Positions 34,705-43,605 of a stretch of DNA of 47,533 nt are shown piece by piece (position 1 is the first letter of the stretch; every line of letters starts with the position of its first letter). The stretch spans positions 1 through 47,533 of the forward strand of contig CAMEEX010000005.1 in assembly GCA_945915235.1 (NCBI GenBank). The letters run 5' to 3'. A program made the position numbers and the translations under genes. This stretch comes from an uncultured Clostridia bacterium (lineage in GTDB: Bacteria > Bacillota > Clostridia > Lachnospirales > Lachnospiraceae). The notes beneath the pieces are model-generated. The model did not search any database, was not told the origin of the DNA, and saw only the letters and a list, made by a program, of their open reading frames with translations.

Positions 34705-34735
34705 AAGAGGAGCCCCGCAATGCGAAACTCCTCTT
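34705..34735 (-). terminator. Terminator downstream of ilvE
   Basis: AAGAGGAG (34705-34712) pairs with CTCCTCTT (34728-34735). The minus-strand tail TATTTACG is weak and the plus-strand tail CCTTTTTA is better, so termination after ilvE may be leaky into the ABC exporter genes. Confidence 0.55.
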
Positions 34736-34797
34736 CCTTTTTATAGTGACTTAATTTAATTGCCCGGAACAGGCATATTTAAAGTGCCTCAGAACAA

Positions 34798-35823
34798 TTA
34801 CATAATCTCGTAGATCCAGCCCTTAGGTGCCTCAATTCTGCCCATCTGGATACCTGTAAGTGTATCGTAGAGCTTCTTTGTAACAGGACCCATATCGCTC
34901 ATGCCGCTTGGAAGGCATATCTCAGTGCCATGGTCAACAATCTTGCCGACAGGTGAGATAACTGCTGCCGTTCCACACAGACCACACTCAGCCATATCCT
35001 TAAGCTCTGCCTTTGCGACCGGTCTCTCCTCAACCTCAAGTCCGAGGTAATCCTTGGCAACGGTGAGAAGTGAACGTCTTGTGACTGACGGAAGAATACT
35101 TCCTGACTTAGGTGTTACAACCTTGCCGTCCTTCGTCACGAAGATGAAGTTCGCACCGCCCGTCTCCTCAACATAGGTTCTCGTAGCAGGGTCAAGGTAC
35201 ATATTCTCATCATAGCCATGCTCGTGTGCATCAACAATGTTGAAAAGGCTCATCGCATAGTTGAGACCAGCCTTGATATCACCTGTTCCGTGAGGAGCTG
35301 CTCTGTCCACATCCGATACTCTTATTGTAAGAGGCTTAGCGCCGCCCTTAAAGTAAGGGCCTACAGGTGTTGTGAAAATTCTGAACTGATACTCTGTAGC
35401 CGGCTTAACACCGATTACAGGGTTGCTTCCGAACATATATGGTCTGATGTAAAGTGTAGCACCGCTTCCGTAAGGAGGAACATACGCTGCGTTAGCCTCA
35501 ACAGTCTTTAAGACAGCCTCGACAAACTTCTCCTTAGGGAATACAGGCATCATAAGTCTCTTGCAGGAATTCTCCATTCTCTCACCGTTGAGGTCAGGGC
35601 GGAATGTAACAATCTTACCCTGCTCGGTGGTGTATGCCTTCATACCCTCGAAGCAGGTCTGTGCATACTGGAGCACACCTGCACACTCGCTGATAACAAC
35701 CTTGTCGTCCTCTGTGAGCACACCGTCGTCCCATGCGCCGTCCTTATAATTAGCTACAAATCTCTTGTCTGTCTTGATATAACCGAAGCCGAGATTAGCC
35801 CAGTCGATATTCTTTTTTTCCAT
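34798..35823 (-). CDS. ilvE: Branched-chain amino acid aminotransferase
   Basis: A 341-residue PLP-dependent class IV aminotransferase of the longer (BCAT type II) kind. Motifs: the substrate loop QTCFEGMKAYTT, YIRPYMFGSNPVIGV, the PLP Lys in GDIKAGLNYAMSL, and EETGGANFIFV. It makes or degrades Leu, Ile and Val using glutamate. GGAGG lies 11 bases before ATG. The promoter TTGACG-17-TATTAT gives a leader of about 80 nt with a two-part hairpin; no T-box is present. Confidence 0.96.
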   Translation of the reverse strand: MEKKNIDWANLGFGYIKTDKRFVANYKDGAWDDGVLTEDDKVVISECAGVLQYAQTCFEGMKAYTTEQGKIVTFRPDLNGERMENSCKRLMMPVFPKEKFVEAVLKTVEANAAYVPPYGSGATLYIRPYMFGSNPVIGVKPATEYQFRIFTTPVGPYFKGGAKPLTIRVSDVDRAAPHGTGDIKAGLNYAMSLFNIVDAHEHGYDENMYLDPATRTYVEETGGANFIFVTKDGKVVTPKSGSILPSVTRRSLLTVAKDYLGLEVEERPVAKAELKDMAECGLCGTAAVISPVGKIVDHGTEICLPSGMSDMGPVTKKLYDTLTGIQMGRIEAPKGWIYEIM

Positions 35824-35851
35824 AACAAATTAATCCTCCTTGTTTTTCTAA

Positions 35852-35939
35852 GGAAAACGCGTGCCGAAAACGGCAGAGGATTTTCCCATTCAAAATAACT
35901 GTATGGTTAAATAATACCCCCATGTCCACACTGCGTCAA
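35852..35939 (-). promoter_or_regulatory. ilvE promoter and leader hairpin
   Basis: TTGACG (35934-35939), 17 bp, TATTAT (35911-35916) on the minus strand. In the leader, GGAAAA/TTTTCC (35852-35857 with 35881-35886) encloses TGCCG/CGGCA, forming a stable hairpin about 25 nt before the start codon. The remaining 35940-36050 shows no feature. Confidence 0.7.
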
Positions 35940-36050
35940 GATACATCATTAACATTTTACCGTAAAAAGTATACTCATTTTAATCTGGCAGACTGCAATT
36001 CACATTAAAATACATCAATTTTTTTACTTTATCCTACGGCTGTAACTATT

Positions 36051-36563
36051 TTACACGATTATGTCCGCCGTCTCGAAACGTATCACCTTTTTAAGTTCCT
36101 CGAGTGGCAGCTCAACCTGATAGCCTATCTTTCCCGCACTGAAAAAGATGGTCTCGTAGTCATAGGCCGTCTTTCTGCCCCCGCTCTGCGCCTCCTCGGA
36201 CGGAACGTGAAACACCGTCCTGAAAAACTTCTTCATGCCTATCGGTGAACAGCCGCCGTGAATATATCCAGTGAGCGGCAGAAGTTCCTTCGACTTTAAC
36301 ATCTCTATCGACTTCTCACCCACAGCCTTTGCCGCCTTTTTGAGATCGAGCTCCTCGGCAACAGGTATCACAAAAACATAGTGATTTCCTGTCTTTCCTG
36401 TAGTCACAAGCGTCTTGAATACTCTCTCCTTATCCTGCCCAAGCACATCCGCGACCTCCACGCCGCTTATCGCCTGCTCAGGGTCGTAGCTGTGAGGAGT
36501 ATACTTCACCTTCTTCTGGTCAAGTATACGCATCACATTCGTCTTTTCTTCTTCCTTTTTCAT
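36051..36563 (-). CDS. ybaK: Cys-tRNA(Pro)/Cys-tRNA(Cys) deacylase, YbaK/EbsC family
   Basis: A 170-residue single-domain editing enzyme that hydrolyses mischarged Cys-tRNA-Pro. Family motifs: VFKTLVTTGKTGNHYVFVIP, the catalytic-type Lys in this stretch, and GYIHGGCSPIGMKKFFRTV. Start MKKEEEKT has GGAGG seven bases upstream within the shared leader motif. It lies 78 bp after the exporter-like gene on the same strand, with a CGCTGC/GCAGTG hairpin in the gap. Confidence 0.94.
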   Translation of the reverse strand: MKKEEEKTNVMRILDQKKVKYTPHSYDPEQAISGVEVADVLGQDKERVFKTLVTTGKTGNHYVFVIPVAEELDLKKAAKAVGEKSIEMLKSKELLPLTGYIHGGCSPIGMKKFFRTVFHVPSEEAQSGGRKTAYDYETIFFSAGKIGYQVELPLEELKKVIRFETADIIV

Positions 36564-36597
36564 ACTAATCCTCCATATCACTGCCTTGCAGCAGCGC
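36561..36597 (-). promoter_or_regulatory. ybaK leader hairpin plus ATGGAGGATTA element
   Basis: CGCTGC-TGCAAG-GCAGTG folds into a 6-bp hairpin (one G-U), directly followed by ATATGGAGGATTAGTATG with ribosome site and start codon. Same layout as yitT and potB. Confidence 0.55.
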
Positions 36598-36641
36598 TAA
36601 TCCAAAAATATTATACTGACTAATCCCCCCTGTGACAAGCA

Positions 36642-37610
36642 TCATTTCCCTGTAAGACATGTACCGGCAAACTCTCTCTTAATCTCAAGAAATACCCTCA
36701 TGTCCTCCATAATGTGGTAGAGCATCGCCCTATTCTCGAACTCCTCCCTGCTCTTTGGCAGCTCGGAGACCGTATAGCTCTCCTTCAGCTCCTCCAGCTC
36801 CTTTAAAAGCCCCTTCACGTCATTCTCCTCAGCGAACTCCCCGGCGACCTTCTCCACAAAGTCTGCCAGCGACCTTACCTGTTGCGGTGTCGTCGTAAGC
36901 CGCACAATGTCGGAATACACTCTCCTTAGAATACTGCACTGCCTCGCCCTCATCTGCATGTACTCATAATAGTAATCATTTTCACCGAGAAAATGATTGT
37001 TCATATAGTAAAGCGCTTCCTTTTTCAGGTTGGCTAACATTCCGTCAAGCTCCTCAAAGCAGTCACCCGTGTAGTCCGATTTGTTCTCACGCTCCATATA
37101 CAGCGCCATTCTGTGCAATATGTGAACCATCTTGTCGTCAACCGTCCTGCGGTATTCCTCGAGCTTTCTTTTGCTGTCCGGCATAAACAGATTGAGCAAA
37201 ATTCCTACTCCCGCACCTATCACCAGAATAAGAAATTCGTTCAATATCATTCCTGCCGAGCAGCTTCCCGCCGAGATATAATGCGTGCACAGCACCGCGA
37301 CAGGCGCAACCGCCTCCTTCATGTCGAGCAGCATGCAGCACATAAGATACGGTATCAGCACAATTCCAAACGCCCACACATGGTACCCGGCAAGCGGAAA
37401 AATCGCCGCAGACAGTATCGTCATAATGACAAAAATCACTACGCGTTTCAGTGCAATCCGCACCGTCTCCTTCTTGGTATCCTGTATGGTCAGAAGTGTT
37501 ATTATGCCCGCCGCATATGAAAATTCAAGCCCTGCGGCGGCGGCAATCAGCACCGCCGCCACAGAGCCTGTGACATATTTTATAAGTTTTATTATCTCTT
37601 CTTTTTTCAT
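36642..37610 (-). CDS. Aromatic acid exporter-like membrane protein (ArAE_1/FUSC family)
   Basis: A 322-residue protein: six or so membrane segments in residues 8-145, then a helical cytosolic domain with PDSKRKLEEYRRTVDDKM onward. This matches the Firmicutes ArAE_1 plus ArAE_1_C proteins, thought to be aromatic-acid efflux-type permeases; transport has not been shown for this group. AGGA precedes ATG. Its stop is followed by the ybaK leader, so the two may be cotranscribed. Confidence 0.85.
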   Translation of the reverse strand: MKKEEIIKLIKYVTGSVAAVLIAAAAGLEFSYAAGIITLLTIQDTKKETVRIALKRVVIFVIMTILSAAIFPLAGYHVWAFGIVLIPYLMCCMLLDMKEAVAPVAVLCTHYISAGSCSAGMILNEFLILVIGAGVGILLNLFMPDSKRKLEEYRRTVDDKMVHILHRMALYMERENKSDYTGDCFEELDGMLANLKKEALYYMNNHFLGENDYYYEYMQMRARQCSILRRVYSDIVRLTTTPQQVRSLADFVEKVAGEFAEENDVKGLLKELEELKESYTVSELPKSREEFENRAMLYHIMEDMRVFLEIKREFAGTCLTGK

Positions 37611-37651
37611 GGATATCCTGTCCTCTTAATGTGGTAGAGTGTTATATATTT

Positions 37652-38476
37652 TTATTTTCTAAAACTTTTAATTCTTTTGCATATCAGCTCTTTCCAGTTG
37701 TCAGTTATGCCCTTTACCAAATTCATATCCAGATAATCGCTGAGCACTGCCTGCTCCGCTTCATTTCTAAAAGCCACGTCAATATATGATTTCTGCAGCT
37801 TTTTTATATCCCTGACCATCTCATCAGCCGCAAGCAGTTCCATCATTGCCACAGAGTCAAGCAGAAGGGGCCGAAACAGCGTATCCACCGTTTTACGGAT
37901 ATTTTCACGCGTCTGAGGTTTTGAAGAAAACTGTATTATTCTCTCACAAAGCCTGTCCAGACACCCAAGTGATGCTTCCATAAAAGGAACAGGATTGACC
38001 ATCTCACCGGAATAGGGCTTGAGCGATGCAACCGTCACGCATTCGTCCAGTCTCCCAAGAAGCTCCTGCCTGCCAAGCCTTATCTCACACGGCTCATCGG
38101 ATTTCTCATGCCTGTTATTTATAAACACTAATTTACCATCTGCATCTGCCCCGGTATAGACCACTGCATGCTTATGGTTTTCATCTACTCTTATTCCAAG
38201 CATTGCACAATCCTTATCGCGCAAAAGCGAAAATACTTCCTGTCTGCCAGCCTGCTCCTCCACAAGCTCATAACCTGTCTTTTTCAGATAAATGTCAAAG
38301 AATTTTTTCTCCTGCAGCATGGCACCCGCCATATACCCGCAATCATTCTCAACGACAATATACGGAAGCTCCATACCCCTTGCAATCTCATAATCCTCAG
38401 CATCAATCCCCTTCCTCTCAAGCATATTGGCAACGCCTGCAAATGAGCAGGACGAATTGAAAGTCATATATTTCAT
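37652..38476 (-). CDS. C39/BtrH-like papain-fold protein coupled to hepT
   Basis: A 274-residue protein. The N-terminus FNSSCSFAGVANML places a Cys (C10) at the start of a helix as in C39 peptidases and BtrH-like proteins. HKHAVVYTGADADGKLVFIN supplies His 103 and Asn 120 in the order expected for a Cys-His-Asn/Asp triad. The C-terminal half (about 150-274) is helical and unrecognised. No signal peptide, so it acts in the cytosol as protease, transferase or pseudoenzyme. Its ATG overlaps the hepT stop (ATGA), so it is translated with the MntA-HepT pair. Role in the module is unknown. Confidence 0.72.
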   Translation of the reverse strand: MKYMTFNSSCSFAGVANMLERKGIDAEDYEIARGMELPYIVVENDCGYMAGAMLQEKKFFDIYLKKTGYELVEEQAGRQEVFSLLRDKDCAMLGIRVDENHKHAVVYTGADADGKLVFINNRHEKSDEPCEIRLGRQELLGRLDECVTVASLKPYSGEMVNPVPFMEASLGCLDRLCERIIQFSSKPQTRENIRKTVDTLFRPLLLDSVAMMELLAADEMVRDIKKLQKSYIDVAFRNEAEQAVLSDYLDMNLVKGITDNWKELICKRIKSFRK

Positions 38477-38883
38477 TTCCAGTCTTCACCCACCTCGCTG
38501 ATTTTACCCTTCAAAGTCTCTTCAAGCACGGATAAAGCAGGGATAAAGCTGTCTCTTATAAGCAGAAGCAGTTCGTCAACCTCATCTTCATTGTATATAT
38601 GAACGGACGTATTGCGTTTTTTTAACATTGACAGCCACACGGCTGAGTCCCCCAAAAAGCCCATTTTATACCCAAGCTGTAATATTTCTCTTGGCGAACC
38701 TGTCTCCGCCTCAACAGCACCGTGCAGCTTCAATACTTCCTGCAATGCCTTCCATGCAAGCTCGAATGTGAGATTAAATTGTCCAATAATTCCTGTTCGG
38801 TATATCTCATTTCCATCAGCAAACTCAAAATCCGCCTTCTTTAAAACCGCAAGACATTTTGAAAAATTATCCAGTTTTTTCAT
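38473..38883 (-). CDS. hepT: HEPN toxin HepT (HI0074 family)
   Basis: A 136-residue helical protein of the nucleotidyltransferase-substrate-binding HI0074 family. The HEPN ribonuclease motif Rx4HxY is complete: R90, H95, Y97 (RNTSVHIY). In studied MntA-HepT systems the Tyr is the site AMPylated by MntA to silence the RNase. Start MKKLDNFSK lies inside the end of mntA (17-bp overlap); the ribosome site is poor, consistent with coupling. The stop overlaps the start of the C39-like gene. Confidence 0.9.
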   Translation of the reverse strand: MKKLDNFSKCLAVLKKADFEFADGNEIYRTGIIGQFNLTFELAWKALQEVLKLHGAVEAETGSPREILQLGYKMGFLGDSAVWLSMLKKRNTSVHIYNEDEVDELLLLIRDSFIPALSVLEETLKGKISEVGEDWK

Positions 38884-39160
38884 ATATAACAACACCGTCC
38901 CTCCCAATCTCACTTTTCAATTCCTCTGAAATCCCGGAAGCTGCATCAACTACATCAAACATCAAAAGTGAATGTACCTTCTCCTTGATATCCCAGTAGA
39001 AGCCATCAAAATCCCCGCCATACACGGCAATATCCACATCACTCCGCTCAGTATTATCTCCTCTGGCGCGCGAGCCAAACAGTATAACCTTCTCAACCGA
39101 ATGTTTTCTCGCAAATAAAACAATCTCTCTCTCAACTCTCTCCGGAAGATTATATTTCAC
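38867..39160 (-). CDS. mntA: MNT-type nucleotidyltransferase antitoxin MntA
   Basis: A 97-residue minimal nucleotidyltransferase. The GSx10DxD motif is intact: FGSRARGDNTERSDVDIAV (G29, S30, D41, D43). It uses ATP to AMPylate HepT and neutralise it in characterised homologues. The start is GTG, eight bases after GAAGGGGG. It is first in a three-gene overlapping operon mntA-hepT-C39-like. Confidence 0.92.
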   Translation of the reverse strand: MKYNLPERVEREIVLFARKHSVEKVILFGSRARGDNTERSDVDIAVYGGDFDGFYWDIKEKVHSLLMFDVVDAASGISEELKSEIGRDGVVIYEKTG

Positions 39161-39216
39161 GGCAAAATCCCCCTTCTTTTTAATATAACCCTTACATTCA
39201 TCTACGGAAAAGCTTC

Positions 39217-39789
39217 CTAAATCTCCTTAACCACCTCGCAGAGTCTGCGCTTCGGTACAACATAATCCCTGTTCTCATCGAGATAGTATTTCACATTGCC
39301 GTCCTTCATATCCTCGATGCGGCTTGTGTGCGACGGATATCCGAAAGCCACAACCGTGTGCAATACCTGATTTTCTGTCAGTCCGAACATTTCTGAGAGC
39401 TTAACCTTGTCGCAAGCCCCTATGATGCAGCTTCCGACTCCGTGCGCCCACGCCGCAAGCCTCATGTTGGCGATGGCAAGTCCCGCGTCAGTATCACAGT
39501 TCTTGTTGATATCCATGTTTTCCACAACCCCAATAAACAGAACCGGCTCCTCGCCCTTCTTAGGCTGTCCCTGCTCAGGCGCAAGATAGCCTGCCCACTT
39601 GGTAAGCGCAAATACTTCCGCAACCTTCTTAGCCGACTTAACTACCACATAGCTGAGTGGCTGCCTGTTAGCGGCACTCGACGCATTTCTCGCCGCCTCC
39701 AGAATTTCCCCGATTATCCCGTCAGAAACCGGAGTCTGCTCAAAACGGCGGTATGTCCTGTTAGTTCTCATCAAATCCATAAGCTCCAT
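39217..39789 (-). CDS. Nitroreductase family protein
   Basis: A 190-residue FMN-dependent oxidoreductase. Motifs: MDLMRTNRTYRRF near the N-terminus (FMN phosphate contacts), AARNASSAANRQPLSYVVV, and GVGSCIIGACDK. It lacks ferredoxin Cys clusters. Likely reduces quinones, nitro compounds or flavins with NAD(P)H. Start MELMDLMR is chosen because GGAGG lies eight bases upstream; the longer frame adds an unrelated hydrophobic stretch. The gene is monocistronic, and the GH31 terminator lies upstream. Confidence 0.92.
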   Translation of the reverse strand: MELMDLMRTNRTYRRFEQTPVSDGIIGEILEAARNASSAANRQPLSYVVVKSAKKVAEVFALTKWAGYLAPEQGQPKKGEEPVLFIGVVENMDINKNCDTDAGLAIANMRLAAWAHGVGSCIIGACDKVKLSEMFGLTENQVLHTVVAFGYPSHTSRIEDMKDGNVKYYLDENRDYVVPKRRLCEVVKEI

Positions 39790-39876
39790 AAAATAGTCCT
39801 CCCTGTAAATATATGTACACAAAATCATATAACACATTATAACACAAATGAACGGACTGTGCGAACTTAAAAAATA

Positions 39877-39905
39877 AGGGCACTGCACATACCATACAGA
39901 GCCCT
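39877..39905 (-). terminator. Terminator of the GH31 glycan locus
   Basis: AGGGC-A-CTG (39877-39885) pairs with CAG-A-GCCCT (39897-39905); on the minus strand it is followed by TATTTTTTAAG. It starts 12 bp beyond the GH31 stop. Confidence 0.88.
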
Positions 39906-39917
39906 GTCATTTTGTAT

Positions 39918-41882
39918 TTATTTGTTAAACGCGGCGAGCACCTCGCTGCCCTCCCTGACAAACGCGATAAACTCGCTTATCTGAGCCGTCACCTCGTACT
40001 CCTGTCCTCCGTCGTACCTGCTGACGTCCTTGGTAAGTATCCAGCTTCCCTCAGGAAGATACACCTTCCTTGCCGTCTGCCCCTGTTTCGTGATAGGCGC
40101 GAACAGTATATCACTTCCGAACATGTACTCATCACCCGTCATATAACATTTTTTATCGTCAGGATAGTCAAAGAACATCGGACGCATAACCGGCGCACCC
40201 GTCTCTGATGCTATATCCATATGCTTCTTAATGTACGGCACAAGACGGTATCTGAGCTTTACAAGGTCTGAGAGTATATGCAGATTATCCTCGCCAAAGC
40301 TCCATATCTCATTGTCCCCGCCCGTAGGCTCCTTTATGTCCCTGCTTCTGTCAGCGCCGAGCCTGCTCCCGTGAAGTCTCATAACCGGACAGAACACTCC
40401 GTACTGGAACCACCTCACAATCAGCTCCTTGAAATAATCGGACGTGATATCTCCGCCGTAGAAGCCGCCTATATCCGTGTTCCACCACGGAATACCGCAC
40501 ATTGCCATGTTAAGTCCCGACTTCACCTGCTCAGTCAGACTCTCAAAGGTGGACGCCACATCGCCCGACCAGACCACAGCTCCGAACTTCTGCGAGCCAA
40601 GATATGCACAGCGCGACAGAGTGACCACGTCGTCCATTCCCTCGGATTTCATGCCGTCATAGACCATCTTCTCGTAGTAGTACGGATAAAGAAGGGCAAC
40701 CTCGTCGCCCGTTCCTTCATAGAACACCAGATTGTCAAAATCCTGCGGGTGTATCTCCGGCTCTGCCTCATCAAACCACATGCAGTCAACTCCGTTGTCA
40801 AAGTAGTTCTCCTTCAGCCTGTTCCACACATACTCCCTCGTCTGCGGGTTCATCGGGTCAATCTCTGCCTGCGAACCGTAAAATTCAAACACCCGGTTAG
40901 CACCTCTTGTGGTTCGTATCAGCATATTGTTGTCGAGCATGTGTGCATAGTTCTCACTGTTCTCGTTTATCGTAGGCCACATCGATACCATGAGCCTTGT
41001 CCCCATCTCGTGCAGCCTGTCAGCCATAGCCTTAGGGTTATTCCAGTATTCAGGGTCGAATTTGTAGTCGCCCTGCTCAGTCCAGTGGAAATAGTCGATA
41101 ACGATGACGGACAGCGGCATACCCATCTGTCTGTATCTCTCAGCAACTTTAAGTACTGTCTCCTCGTCCTCATAGCGCAGTCTGCTCTGCCAGAAACCGA
41201 GCGCCCACTCAGGCATATTCGGCGCATGTCCCGTGAGGTTGGCAAGCTCTGCCGTAACCTGACTCGGATTTCCGCCTATCACAACATAGTCCATGCCCTT
41301 CGCACAGTCGCTGTTCCACCTTGTCCTGTTGCAGCCAAGCTCGACCGTTCCCGTCGATGGCATGTTCCATATAAAACCATAGCCAAGCGAGGAATACACA
41401 TACGGTATGGAAGCCTTGGTGTTCAGGTGGCGCAGATCAACAGTACAGCCCTTCTTACTGAACACATTCATTCTCTCATGTCCGAGCCCGTAGAACTCCT
41501 CGTCCTCGCGCGCCTCAAAGGTGACGCGCAGACTCCACAGATTGCTGTCCTTGCTCTTGTAGCGGCGGTAGCCCATATTGAAGGTGAGCTCTGGCTGCTC
41601 GCGCAGTATCTCCTCCTCATCACGAAAATACGTCACGCGCCCGCATTCCTCAAGCCTTGCCTTCATATTGCCGACCTCGATAAATGCCTCTTTGGAATTT
41701 CCTTTCTCCTCAATCCACGCCTTTGCCGCGGCCTTTCTCGGCATGAGTGTCCAGTTCTGTTCCACAAGCTTTCCCGACGCGCTCGCCTGAAATCTTATGC
41801 TGTTCTCACCGCACGCGCTCAGCCGCCCTGTCTCTCCTGCCCTGCAAAAATATATGCTGTCGTCCCTGACCTCGAATGTCAC
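39918..41882 (-). CDS. Glycoside hydrolase family 31 (alpha-xylosidase/alpha-glucosidase)
   Basis: A 654-residue retaining alpha-glycosidase with N-terminal beta domain and a TIM barrel. The nucleophile region is DCMWFDEAEPEIHP; the acid/base Asp lies in VWSGDVAST; substrate motifs GLGHERMNVF and GIPWWNTDIGGF are present. The DEAEP form resembles alpha-xylosidases of the YicI type more than starch-type alpha-glucosidases. No signal peptide, so it acts on imported oligosaccharides. The start is GTG, ten bases after AAAGGAGG. It is the last gene after DUF5107 and the GH35 gene, fitting removal of alpha-xylose after beta-galactose from side chains such as in xyloglucan. Confidence 0.9.
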   Translation of the reverse strand: MTFEVRDDSIYFCRAGETGRLSACGENSIRFQASASGKLVEQNWTLMPRKAAAKAWIEEKGNSKEAFIEVGNMKARLEECGRVTYFRDEEEILREQPELTFNMGYRRYKSKDSNLWSLRVTFEAREDEEFYGLGHERMNVFSKKGCTVDLRHLNTKASIPYVYSSLGYGFIWNMPSTGTVELGCNRTRWNSDCAKGMDYVVIGGNPSQVTAELANLTGHAPNMPEWALGFWQSRLRYEDEETVLKVAERYRQMGMPLSVIVIDYFHWTEQGDYKFDPEYWNNPKAMADRLHEMGTRLMVSMWPTINENSENYAHMLDNNMLIRTTRGANRVFEFYGSQAEIDPMNPQTREYVWNRLKENYFDNGVDCMWFDEAEPEIHPQDFDNLVFYEGTGDEVALLYPYYYEKMVYDGMKSEGMDDVVTLSRCAYLGSQKFGAVVWSGDVASTFESLTEQVKSGLNMAMCGIPWWNTDIGGFYGGDITSDYFKELIVRWFQYGVFCPVMRLHGSRLGADRSRDIKEPTGGDNEIWSFGEDNLHILSDLVKLRYRLVPYIKKHMDIASETGAPVMRPMFFDYPDDKKCYMTGDEYMFGSDILFAPITKQGQTARKVYLPEGSWILTKDVSRYDGGQEYEVTAQISEFIAFVREGSEVLAAFNK

Positions 41883-41976
41883 CGGTATGCGCCCTCCTTT
41901 ACATCACATTTGTTAATTGCAAAACCCAATGCATTAATATCTGACGTTGTGCAATTTCTGTTTTCCAATCACCTGA

Positions 41977-43605
41977 TTATATCACATGTGTCAGTTTTGC
42001 ACCATCAAGACTGCACCACTTCTTCGGCTCAAGGTCATAGTAAACCTTGTCGTCAAACGGATATACCTTCATGGTAAGCTTCTTCGGAAAATCATACCTT
42101 TTTAGTGCAACCCGCCACACCTCGCCGTTTGAGAACCAGTCATCAATGAGCTTTCCGTCGGCATACAGTTCAGCCTTATCGCCGCCGAAATCGAGTTCCA
42201 GAAAGGTGTCGTTCACAGGCTGATTTAATAATTTAGCAATAGAAGCTTTTTTTGCATCTTTTTCATTCTGTTCACACTTAAAGTCATAAGCCAAATCAAG
42301 CTCATATTCTCTCACACTTGCACCATCGCAAGGGTCAGTTTCCTTTTCTGCAAAATCAACCTCGCCAGCCTTTTCAAAAGCCAAATCAGGGAGCATGCTG
42401 ATTTTTCCATCTTCACCCACAAACAGATGCTCCGCATCATGTGTGGTGAGAAGCTTTATCACGTCTGAATGGTCAGCGTTGTCACTCCACTCAAAATATA
42501 TATCACTCTCGTTCTCGTCCGAATAAAAATAATATATCCCGCCAAAACAGCCAAGGTATGAAGCATTGGTGTGTGTGAGCCTGATATCCCTTCCGTCTAT
42601 CTTCACTGGAAGATTGTACGGTATCACAAGAACCGCGTCGGTAGCTACATGAATATCTCTAAATGTCACATTCTGCGTTGCGGCAATCACAGTATCGCTA
42701 TCCATATCTTTTCTGATATAAGGCTCTAAATTCACGCTCACACTACCCTTGACAGAAAAGCAAATCGTTTTCAGCTTCTCCGTCATATGGCGTTTTCTCT
42801 GATGGTTATTTATAAACAGAAATCCGCAGTCCAGCTCCTCATTGTACCGCATGCAGGCTCGAAGTGTCTGCATATCCTCCGCACCCTTTGGCTCAGGAAT
42901 ATTAGAAGGAAGATACACTTTTGCCGGAGCGAGAATATTTTCAACCGACTTTATAAAGGTATGATATTTTCGCAGCTTATAAAAGCTCTCCGACGGAAGC
43001 CCGTTCTCCCTGAGACAGGTCTGGAAATCGTAGCTCTTAACAGGAAGGTCATTGTTGTAGCCGGTCGCCTTTGACTCCTGAAGTGTGGAATATCTGCCGT
43101 CAGGATTTACACCGCCATGGTACATGTAGTAGCCGATGAGATTTGCGCCCGCGCCGAGCATGCAGACCGTCTGCGCCTCGATATCCTTCGCATACGGGTA
43201 TGTACGCCTGTGCGCCGTCACCTGAAGCCCGCCGCCAAGCTCTGCCGTGAGATACGGAACCTTATTCACATCAAACGTAAATGTCGAATTTCCTTGTGCC
43301 AAATCAGAGCCAATATTGGTATCATCGTGGAACTGCTTGAACAGGAAGTTCTCACTCGCCTCGAGCTCATGCGTGTGTTCAGCCCAAGGTGCATCGACGT
43401 AGCCGCCGAGTACTGCGAGAAATCCCTCCGGCACACATGCGCCGCCCCACCCCGTTGCCGAGTAATAAGGTGCTATAAGTCCCTTGTCACCGGCTATTTT
43501 TTTCAGCATACACATATGTGCCATTCTCTCTGACTGTTCAGACGGTCCTCCACAACAATGCCCGTACTCATTCTCAATCTGTATTCCGATGACAGGTCCG
43601 CCGTC
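41977..43605 (-). pseudogene. GH35 beta-galactosidase, part downstream of an in-frame TAG
   Basis: This frame is the direct continuation of 43606-44049: after the TAG it reads DGGPVIGIQIENEYGHCCGG. IENEYG contains the GH35 acid/base Glu, and the nucleophile is expected in YLTAELGGG. An ATG at 43524 is internal and has no good ribosome site; a product from there would lack the acid/base residue. It ends with beta-sandwich domains (KWCSLDGAKLTHVI). With the TAG read as Gln or Lys the enzyme would be about 690 residues, a normal GH35 length. It would remove terminal beta-galactose. Confidence 0.82.

Noticed and set aside
40278-42077. A 599-codon open frame on the plus strand
   Set aside because: It lies opposite the GH31 and GH35 genes, whose minus-strand frames have clear family motifs; the plus-strand translation is Arg/His/Leu-rich with no recognisable domain.
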